From NCBI RefSeq assembly GCF_002964665.1, contig NZ_PQBZ01000042.1, positions 776,961 to 840,960 of the forward strand: DNA of 64,000 nt, read 5' to 3'. Below the pieces are notes generated by a model. The model searched no databases. It saw nothing but the letters and a program-made list of their open reading frames with translations, and was not told where the DNA came from. Of this stretch, positions 53,032-59,724 are shown piece by piece (position 1 is the stretch's first letter; every line of letters begins with the position of its first letter). The position numbers were made by a program, and so were the translations under genes. The stretch comes from Pseudoalteromonas sp. T1lg23B. GTDB taxonomy: Bacteria > Pseudomonadota > Gammaproteobacteria > Enterobacterales > Alteromonadaceae.

Positions 53032-53374
53032 CTGTTGACTCCCTCACAATTACCTTACCCTGAGCAGTATTTGGTGAGAATTCACCAAAAAATCGATATT
53101 CGCCTATACTCAATGGCCCGATATAAATCACACTCTTGCGATGCGGAAACAGTACCTTTTCTCGATTGAGATCAAAGCTATCAAATTCTTCCGCGGTGTC
53201 GTCCTGATTGTCGATGATTAAACGCACTTTTTTACCCGCTGGTATTTCGATTTCTGCGGGCATAAATAAATGGTCTTTCAAAATGATGTTAACCGAGTCA
53301 GCTGCCAGTGCTCTGGGTGTAAAAAACAAATAAAATAATGAAATTACAAACATATAGCTGCGAATCACTAGCAT
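53021..53374 (-). CDS. Periplasmic cupredoxin-domain protein (EfeO/P19-system type)
   Basis: 117 residues, signal peptide ending about ARALAAD. The pattern FMPAEIEIPAGKKVRLIIDN, then EEFDSFDLNREKVLFPHRKS and GPLSIGEYRFFGEFSPNTA is that of Cupredoxin_1 domains linked to FTR1/EfeO-type iron uptake. The usual copper ligands (Cys, paired His) are not all evident, so it may not hold copper as blue copper proteins do. AAGGAG before the ATG lies inside the kinase end, and the genes overlap by 7 bases. Confidence 0.8.
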   Translation of the reverse strand: MLVIRSYMFVISLFYLFFTPRALAADSVNIILKDHLFMPAEIEIPAGKKVRLIIDNQDDTAEEFDSFDLNREKVLFPHRKSVIYIGPLSIGEYRFFGEFSPNTAQGKVIVRESTDAP

Positions 53375-54714
53375 GAATGCTCCTTCATAAATTTAACTTC
53401 AACTCGCAATCCGCCCAATTGCGAGCGCTCAAGTTGCAGCTGCGCATTATAAATTTCTGCAATTTGCTGAACGATTGCCATCCCCAGTCCAGCGCCTTTC
53501 TCACCTGAGGGGTGTTTATCGCCCCCCACTCGATAGAAACGATCAAAAATACGTGCTATTTGTGCGCTGTCCATACCCGGGCCAGAGTCTTCAATCACCC
53601 AGCTCGTAGTATGTTCGCCAGACATGACCGCGAGTTTGATCTGCCCCTTTTCAGGGGTATATTTCACAGCATTACTCAATAAATTCATAAACAAAGTTTT
53701 AAGCGTAAATTCACAGCCAAGTATTGAACAAGGCTGTGATTCTAAGCTAATTTGCAATTGTTTTTCTGCAATGCGTTGATAAAGCTCAGCCACCACTTCC
53801 TGACTCAGCAGTTGTAAGTCAACCGCATAAAAATTTGCTCGCCACCTGTCAGGTTCGGTACGTGCCAACGTTAGCATTTGTTCCACAATATGGCTGAGCT
53901 GCTCCACGCCCTTTTGCATCGCCAGCAAGCTGGGGTGTTGAAATTCTTCCGTCAAATTATGCAGATTGATTTTCAAACTACTAATTGGAGTTTTTAGCTC
54001 ATGAGCCGCATCCGATGCAAAGTACCGCTCACGCATGTAAGCCTTTTCAACTTTAGCGAACAGACCGTTGAGTCGCTCGATAACAGGAGCAACTTCTGCA
54101 TCGTCACTGGTAACAGTCAACTTACTGAAGTCGCTTGCATTTCGTTCTTTTAGTTCATTAGACAATGTGGTCAAAGGCCGTAACGAGCGATGAATATACC
54201 AAGCAATAAACCCCGCCAATAAAGGCATGACCATCACCAGTGGTGTCATCGCCGACAGGATCAGACTCTCTGACAGCATGTAGCGCTTCTGTATTGGTTC
54301 AGCCAACAGTAAACGCATATCCCGTTGGTGCAGTACAAAAGTTCTTAATCGAGTGCCAGCAATATTTCGGGTAGCGAATCCCACTTCATCCATCATAGTG
54401 ACAGGAATGTTCGCCAACTGTTGTGCTGAGTATACTCGCTGCCCATTATGCCACAACTGACCATACAAACTTTGCTGTTCTGGCCAATGATCGGTGGGGG
54501 TTTCAATCAGCACTTGTGCCACCCCCATTAACTGTAAATCTAATTGTTGTTGCGCTTCTTCCATGCTGCGCTGATAACCGTTCAGCAACGCCATAAAGGC
54601 AGTCAAAATCACCATGGAGAGTAAAATCATGGTTAATCGACGATTGATAGATAAACGCGCACTACTTTGCGGCTGCGCAGTTTCTCGCACCACAGCTTTA
54701 TTTTGCGACCACAT
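53368..54714 (-). CDS. Sensor histidine kinase, QseC/PmrB-like
   Basis: 448 residues. TM helices at about 28-46 and 150-172 enclose a periplasmic sensor of about 100 residues. It continues with a HAMP region, the phospho-site SDAAHELKTPISSLKINLHN, the N box LLSNAVKYTP, and G boxes DSGPGM and GEKGAGLGMAIVQQ. No RExxE iron motif is seen in the sensor, unlike BqsS. Its start overlaps the response regulator end by 17 bases, so the pair is translationally coupled inside the nine-gene operon. Confidence 0.9.
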   Translation of the reverse strand: MWSQNKAVVRETAQPQSSARLSINRRLTMILLSMVILTAFMALLNGYQRSMEEAQQQLDLQLMGVAQVLIETPTDHWPEQQSLYGQLWHNGQRVYSAQQLANIPVTMMDEVGFATRNIAGTRLRTFVLHQRDMRLLLAEPIQKRYMLSESLILSAMTPLVMVMPLLAGFIAWYIHRSLRPLTTLSNELKERNASDFSKLTVTSDDAEVAPVIERLNGLFAKVEKAYMRERYFASDAAHELKTPISSLKINLHNLTEEFQHPSLLAMQKGVEQLSHIVEQMLTLARTEPDRWRANFYAVDLQLLSQEVVAELYQRIAEKQLQISLESQPCSILGCEFTLKTLFMNLLSNAVKYTPEKGQIKLAVMSGEHTTSWVIEDSGPGMDSAQIARIFDRFYRVGGDKHPSGEKGAGLGMAIVQQIAEIYNAQLQLERSQLGGLRVEVKFMKEHSC

Positions 54715-55354
54715 AACCTATGCCACGCAACGTTTTGATAAAATCTTTAGGCAGTTTTTTACGCAAGTTATGAATGTGTACCTCAATGGCATTTGAACCA
54801 AGTTCTTCACCCCATTGATATAGTTTATTTTCTAACTGGCTTTTTGACAGCACTCGGCCCGCATTTTCCATCAGAGCTTTGAGTAACATAAACTCTTTTC
54901 TTGGCAATACTAAAGGCGCATCGTCAACGCTGGCTTGATGAGCGGCTAAATCCAGTAAGACATTTTGACATTGCAGTGTGCTACTGCTTTGGTTTCCAAG
55001 CCGCCGACTGATGACCCTCAAACGAGCAAATAGCTCTTTCGCTTCAAAGGGTTTTGCTAAATAATCGTCGGCGCCCAAATCCAACCCTATAATTTTATCC
55101 TCAACGCTGTCTCTTGCGGTCAAAATAAGCACCGCTGGCTGAGTTTTTTGTTTTCGTATCACCTTGAGCACATCTAGCCCATCACCATCGGGCAGTCCTA
55201 AATCAAGCACAACCAGCTCAACTTCACCATTGCTCAGCATTGAATTAGCCATATCCACTGTTTGCGCATGCTCAACAGTGTACCCTTCTTTTTGTAATGA
55301 GTGGACGAGACCCTGAGCTAGCAGGGCATCATCTTCAACCAGTAATAGTCTCAT
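54698..55354 (-). CDS. OmpR-family response regulator, QseB/PmrA-like
   Basis: 218 residues. Receiver: LLLVEDDALLAQGL, VELVVLDLGLPDGDG (phospho-Asp), ADDYLAKPFEAKEL. Winged-helix DNA-binding domain: LPRKEFMLLKALMENAGRVL and SNAIEVHIHNLRKKLPKD. QseB/PmrA/BqsR relatives bind tandem CTTAAG-type half-sites, and such a box lies before the first gene of this operon. The ATG overlaps the TPR gene stop (ATGA). I infer positive autoregulation of the whole operon. Confidence 0.92.
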   Translation of the reverse strand: MRLLLVEDDALLAQGLVHSLQKEGYTVEHAQTVDMANSMLSNGEVELVVLDLGLPDGDGLDVLKVIRKQKTQPAVLILTARDSVEDKIIGLDLGADDYLAKPFEAKELFARLRVISRRLGNQSSSTLQCQNVLLDLAAHQASVDDAPLVLPRKEFMLLKALMENAGRVLSKSQLENKLYQWGEELGSNAIEVHIHNLRKKLPKDFIKTLRGIGYVVAK

Positions 55355-56004
55355 CGTTTATGTTTTAACTTTTTCTCAACTTTGGCCATCAACGTGTCTA
55401 CTTCCTGTTGGCGATAAAAATCCGCCTTTTCGCGCCCCTCGCGCGCGGGCGCTTTCTTTGCTAACTGTAAGTGATTCAGTGCTTTTTTATAATCTTTCTC
55501 ATGATAGAGAAATTCTGAATAGAAGTAATTAATATCTAGTCCAGATGGGTTTATTTTTAAAGCTTGATGAAACAGCTGCTCAGCTTTTTTATCACTACCA
55601 AAGCCAATCGGCCAGCCAGGCACTTTGCTATACAAGGTGCCAAGGCTAGTCAGCGCAGAGCCATTGAGTGCGGACTCATCTATCGCTATTGCCGCCTCCA
55701 ACTCTGCTTTTGCTGCTTTGGCTAAGCCTAGTGCACCTAATCCACCTTTTGCTCCAGCATAACTTGATTGCACAATGCCATGCCAGATATGACTTTCAGC
55801 CTTATCAGGATAGTTGGTAACCAATGCTTGACTGTCCTTTATTAAAGCTGCAAACGCTTTTTCCTGTGCTTCATCACGTAATTCATAATTTACGCTAGCC
55901 CAAGATTTTTGTAGCACAATCAACTGTTGATCAAAATTTGCTTGGCTAAAGCCGCTAATGCTCACTAACAGTAGCAAAGCGGACATGATCTTTATTGCTT
56001 TCAT
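55351..56004 (-). CDS. Periplasmic TPR-like protein
   Basis: 217 residues with a signal peptide (IMSALLLLVSISGFSQA). Helical pairs with TPR spacing: KAESHIWHGIVQSSYAG, AELEAAIAIDESALNGSAL and FHQALKINPSGLDINYFYSE then YKKALNHLQLAKKAP. It probably binds proteins in the periplasm and could scaffold the enzymes or the sensor. It overlaps both neighbours by 4 bases. No enzyme motif. Confidence 0.78.
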   Translation of the reverse strand: MKAIKIMSALLLLVSISGFSQANFDQQLIVLQKSWASVNYELRDEAQEKAFAALIKDSQALVTNYPDKAESHIWHGIVQSSYAGAKGGLGALGLAKAAKAELEAAIAIDESALNGSALTSLGTLYSKVPGWPIGFGSDKKAEQLFHQALKINPSGLDINYFYSEFLYHEKDYKKALNHLQLAKKAPAREGREKADFYRQQEVDTLMAKVEKKLKHKR

Positions 56005-56804
56005 GAGGATGACTCCTTAGTATTGAACTGACAACGAATGTAATTTCTAATCGTCTTTAATTGCTTAATAATGGCGCTATCTACAAGCTCAGGTAACAGC
56101 CCGTTGACTCTGGCAAATAGTTTTTCTGGAAAACCAACAACCCAACGGCGTTTGCTGCTATTCAGTAGCTGCATAAATTCTTTTGCGACACGTTCTGGCG
56201 AGTCTACTTTGTTACCTAGGGCTTTATTCAACGAACGCACATCGTCATTGTTTAGATGGGTATTTGTCGCTCTTGGGGCAAAGTACTTCACATTCACGTG
56301 GCCATCGAGCTCCCTTGATAGGGCTTCACTAAAACCGCGCAACCCAAATTTGCTCGCACAATACACACTTTGATATGGATAACCTATGTAACCAAATGCC
56401 GATCCCACATTGATCACAGTACCCATTGATTGAATCAACTGCTCCATTAAGTGTTGGGTTAGTAGCATTGGTACATGAAGGTTGAGCGTCAGTTGCTGCA
56501 TTATTCTCTCAGGCGATATGTCCTGAAAAGCGCGCATTTCATTGCTCCCAGCACAATTGACCAGTAAGGAGGCGGTGCCCATCGCTTGGGCTTGCGACAC
56601 CACTTTTCTGTGACTCTGGGTCTGCACCAAGTCTATCGCTAAATACTGATGCTGATCCCCTAATTGCTGCTGTAGCTGCGAGAGCTTTTCTTCACTGCGT
56701 CCCAACAATAAACAACGCCACCCAGCATTACTTAGCTGCAGTGCAATGGCAGCCCCAATGCCACCAGACGCGCCGGTGACAACCGCAAGTTTACTTTGCG
56801 CCAT
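56001..56804 (-). CDS. Short-chain dehydrogenase/reductase (SDR)
   Basis: 267 residues from ATG 56804, which has GGGAGG 8 bases upstream and forms TAATG with the previous stop. Cofactor site VVTGASGGIGAAIALQLS, the NCAG-like VNCAGSNEM, and the catalytic YCASK in YQSVYCASKFGLRGFSEALS, with Ser in INVGSAFGY. A classical SDR that would oxidise or reduce an alcohol/ketone with NAD(P). In this operon it probably acts on the product of the ligase-oxidase fusion. Substrate unknown. Confidence 0.9.
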   Translation of the reverse strand: MAQSKLAVVTGASGGIGAAIALQLSNAGWRCLLLGRSEEKLSQLQQQLGDQHQYLAIDLVQTQSHRKVVSQAQAMGTASLLVNCAGSNEMRAFQDISPERIMQQLTLNLHVPMLLTQHLMEQLIQSMGTVINVGSAFGYIGYPYQSVYCASKFGLRGFSEALSRELDGHVNVKYFAPRATNTHLNNDDVRSLNKALGNKVDSPERVAKEFMQLLNSSKRRWVVGFPEKLFARVNGLLPELVDSAIIKQLKTIRNYIRCQFNTKESSS

Positions 56805-58954
56805 TAGCAAACCTCCCGAGTTTCATTAAACACAGGCATGGTGGCAATACTCCTAAAGATGTCGCCGTAGAGTCGATAAAAGCGTTTAGCGCTATGAATG
56901 ATCAGTGCCTGCTCTTTTTTGCAGTGGATCTGGTTCATCAAGCCCTTGAAGAAATCTATGTGCTCAATATCCAGTGCACCATGTGAGGTCAAATAGCTAA
57001 ACGCGTTTTGTGGAAGATTTAACTGCTCGCGAATACTGTTCGCCGCTTGATCAGCCAAAGCGATTGAGGTTCCCTCTAAAACATTCACCATGCCAAAAAA
57101 ACACAATGGGCTTACTCTATTAATGCTGTCATAGGCATAACTGACCATCATCTCTGTTGCAAAGCTAGGCGTCGAGTCACGCACTTGTTCTTTGTCAAAG
57201 CCACAGACAGCCAGATCGTTCAAAATCCATTCCTGGTGCCCCATTTCTTCTTCAATATAATGACCTATAGCCTCACGTAACCACTCCTTAGAATCATCTA
57301 ATTTACTGCCACAGGCCATCAGCAAAGGTACTGTATGCTTAACATGGTGGTATGCCTGCTGTAGAAAAGATCCATACTGACCTAATGTTATCGCGCCGTT
57401 AAACACTTCTTTGATGATGGGCGCCGCTAGTAGGTATTCTCGCTCGGTTTGCGTCTGTACTTGTAATTGCTCGTAAAAGTTGCTCATTTTTCTATCCTGC
57501 TCTTGAAGGTATAAACTGTCGATCACATCCGCATAATAATCAGCAATCGCTGCTCTTTTAGGGCGCATATTGGCACTCAGTAACCCCTGCTCAACACTTA
57601 AAGGGGTCGCGAGACGATACCAACGTAAAACATGTGCGTAATCGGGTAGAGACTGGTTTACTTCAGCCATAAATTGATTGAACATATCGTCTGAAACATC
57701 TTGAGGTAGCCATACCAGAGCACTGAGAAATGGTCTTGCTTCACCACATACCACCACCTGCACAGGCCAAGGCGTATTTTGCAGTAGAGATTCGGGCCAT
57801 TCTGGGCTGATGTTTCTGCCAAAACTATTGATTATTAGGTTCTTTTTTCTACCAATGATGGTCAATCTGGCGTCTAAATCATGCTGCTCAATATGTACCA
57901 GATCACCGCTGGCATACCAACTTTGACCATCACGTGGTTGCTCTCCCAGATAACCCAAAAACAGAGCACCTCGAAGATATAACTCGTTATCAACGACTTT
58001 GAATTGGATGTGTGATAGCGGCTTACCGACACTGCCATCTTGAATGATGTCGGTGTTTAAGCTCACCACTGAGCAGGCTTCTGATAACCCGTACCCTTGA
58101 TATACCGGTAGCCCCAGAGTGTGGGCGCGATCGAGCATCTGAGTCGATACCTTGGCTCCTCCTACGGCAACAAATTGCAAAGACGTCGGGGGAGACCAGC
58201 CTTGTTCACATGCCAAAACCAAAAACTTTAATATTTCAGGCACTAAAATCAAACTACTTGGTTGATATTGCGAAATAGCCAAAAGCAATGCCTTACCCTC
58301 AACAAGCTGACTCCCAACAAAGCCAAGTTCTTTTGCTGATAAAATTTTGACTTGTCCGCCACTGAGTATTGGCGCATAGATACCCGCTACGTTTTCCAAC
58401 AACACCCCAAGAGGTAGTACACATAGATGCTTGGGGGCATGCAGTGCAATACGCTCACAAAGACTGTTGGCAACCGTCAACTGGCTCGCAAAAGATAAAC
58501 AACACCCTTTTGGCTGACCTGTTGAACCTGACGTGAATGTGATCTTCTGGGTATTTGCAAACAATTTAACCGGGTGTGTATTACGACATTCGTATACCCA
58601 CAGCTGTGTACCAAAAATAGTCAAAGTATCCAACACAACCCTATCAGGCACGGGCTTATCACAAATTATGCGTGTAGCCCCCGCTTTACCTATGGCAAAT
58701 TCACATTGCTGTTGTGAAAAAAACATCGGCAATGGTAGAGCGGCACTGCTGGTTAAAGTGAACGCGAGATCAAGTACCACCCATGCGATACTATTGTCTA
58801 AGTGAAACGCGATACAGCTTGCTGACTGTGACTCAAGAAACTCTGCAACCTGATATGCTTGCGCAGTCAGTTCAGCTGCAGTGATATTTTGTGTGTTATC
58901 TGACAGCACAATTCGCTCTGCTGATTGTTGCAATTGTTTAAATATCAAATTCAT
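56804..58954 (-). CDS. Fusion of AMP-forming acyl/aminoacyl ligase with heme-oxygenase-like diiron oxidase
   Basis: 716 residues. Residues about 1-475: adenylate-forming enzyme with ITFTSGSTGQPKG (A3), VYQGYGLSEACSV (A5), SWYASGDLVHIEQ (A7) and IIGRKKNLI (A8); the A10-type Lys is in ANMRPKR. Residues about 490-705: heme-oxygenase-like fold of the UndA/BesC type, with candidate ligands in HHVKH, IEEEMGHQEW (Glu570/His573), NVLEGTS (Glu627) and ALDIEHIDFF (Asp662/His665). A carrier (PCP) domain is not obvious between them. The ligase would activate a carboxylic acid that the iron oxidase then oxidises or fragments. Overlaps both neighbours. Confidence 0.88.
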   Translation of the reverse strand: MNLIFKQLQQSAERIVLSDNTQNITAAELTAQAYQVAEFLESQSASCIAFHLDNSIAWVVLDLAFTLTSSAALPLPMFFSQQQCEFAIGKAGATRIICDKPVPDRVVLDTLTIFGTQLWVYECRNTHPVKLFANTQKITFTSGSTGQPKGCCLSFASQLTVANSLCERIALHAPKHLCVLPLGVLLENVAGIYAPILSGGQVKILSAKELGFVGSQLVEGKALLLAISQYQPSSLILVPEILKFLVLACEQGWSPPTSLQFVAVGGAKVSTQMLDRAHTLGLPVYQGYGLSEACSVVSLNTDIIQDGSVGKPLSHIQFKVVDNELYLRGALFLGYLGEQPRDGQSWYASGDLVHIEQHDLDARLTIIGRKKNLIINSFGRNISPEWPESLLQNTPWPVQVVVCGEARPFLSALVWLPQDVSDDMFNQFMAEVNQSLPDYAHVLRWYRLATPLSVEQGLLSANMRPKRAAIADYYADVIDSLYLQEQDRKMSNFYEQLQVQTQTEREYLLAAPIIKEVFNGAITLGQYGSFLQQAYHHVKHTVPLLMACGSKLDDSKEWLREAIGHYIEEEMGHQEWILNDLAVCGFDKEQVRDSTPSFATEMMVSYAYDSINRVSPLCFFGMVNVLEGTSIALADQAANSIREQLNLPQNAFSYLTSHGALDIEHIDFFKGLMNQIHCKKEQALIIHSAKRFYRLYGDIFRSIATMPVFNETREVC

Positions 58955-59595
58955 GCCGATATTCCTCGTCTCAACTGTGCCGTTTCTCGCACATACATCG
59001 TGGCCAACTTGGAAAAAAGCTTTGTATCTGCAATAACTTGTCGAGCATTAAGTAAGTCAACTACACATACTTTCGGATCAGCTTCATAGTAACTACCATA
59101 ATCTTTAGCGCTTGCTACGCACTCAGGTTGAGCGGCACTAAGTTCACAAATGGGTACTTGGCACAGCGCCATTAATTTCCTGACTTGCATTGTGCCAGTG
59201 AAGGCCAAAAATCGTATCTCAGATGCCAATAAGGCCATTGTCACAACGATGAAGTGACCGAGCGTTGCGCTGCGATGAGTAGAAAACAGGTTTCCTAATT
59301 CTGCTATCTGGTCGCGGCTTTGACAGTGAGGTAAGAATGCTTCAATCGGCTGCTGCACATATTGCTCAACAAATAGCTCTGAATTTTCGGCACGACGTAA
59401 CCCCAACACACAGTAACCATGAGGGGTTGTTAAACGACTTAGCAATGGATAAAAGTCATGTAAGTTAGCCTGATATGCACTAGCAAATCCCGCTTTTACA
59501 CATTGTTCGAGATCACTTCGGCCAGTTTGCCCAGCACTGGCCCAAGACAGTGCGCCGACATGAATATTGTGATTATGAAGTGTTGTTGCGCTCAT
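58951..59595 (-). CDS. Thermostable-hemolysin family protein (GNAT-like fold)
   Basis: 214 residues from ATG 59595, which has AGAGGAG 6-8 bases upstream; a GTG at 59625 is in frame but lies over the promoter region. The family signature AELGNLFSTHRSATLGHFIV matches the T_hemolysin family (Vibrio delta-VPH), whose core resembles GNAT and LuxI-type acyltransferases. Despite the name, an acyl-transfer role is more likely than hemolysis. It heads the operon and overlaps the ligase-oxidase start by 4 bases. Confidence 0.8.
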   Translation of the reverse strand: MSATTLHNHNIHVGALSWASAGQTGRSDLEQCVKAGFASAYQANLHDFYPLLSRLTTPHGYCVLGLRRAENSELFVEQYVQQPIEAFLPHCQSRDQIAELGNLFSTHRSATLGHFIVVTMALLASEIRFLAFTGTMQVRKLMALCQVPICELSAAQPECVASAKDYGSYYEADPKVCVVDLLNARQVIADTKLFSKLATMYVRETAQLRRGISA

Positions 59596-59639
59596 AAGCG
59601 GCTCCTCTAGCGGTGATAATGTCACTGTAGAGCGCCAAA

Positions 59640-59656
59640 ATTAAGTAAACCTTAAG
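59640..59656 (-). promoter_or_regulatory. Tandem CTTAAG-type box (PmrA/QseB/BqsR-like) before the nine-gene operon
   Basis: On the minus strand CTTAAG - GTTTA - CTTAAT, two half-sites 5 bases apart, fits the PmrA/QseB consensus and, as TTAAG-N6-TTAAT, nearly fits the BqsR consensus. It lies 45 bases before the first ATG, with CATTAT as a possible -10 about 20 bases downstream. The operon encodes its own OmpR-type regulator. Confidence 0.65.
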
Positions 59657-59724
59657 AGTTTTTAATTTTTTAGAGTTTTATAATCTGAGAGCAAAAATCA
59701 CGCGGTTCAACATGATCATGCGCC

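Noticed and set aside
53368-54714. BqsS-type ferrous-iron sensor
   Set aside because: No RExxE motif in the periplasmic part; kept as a QseC/PmrB-like kinase of unknown signal.
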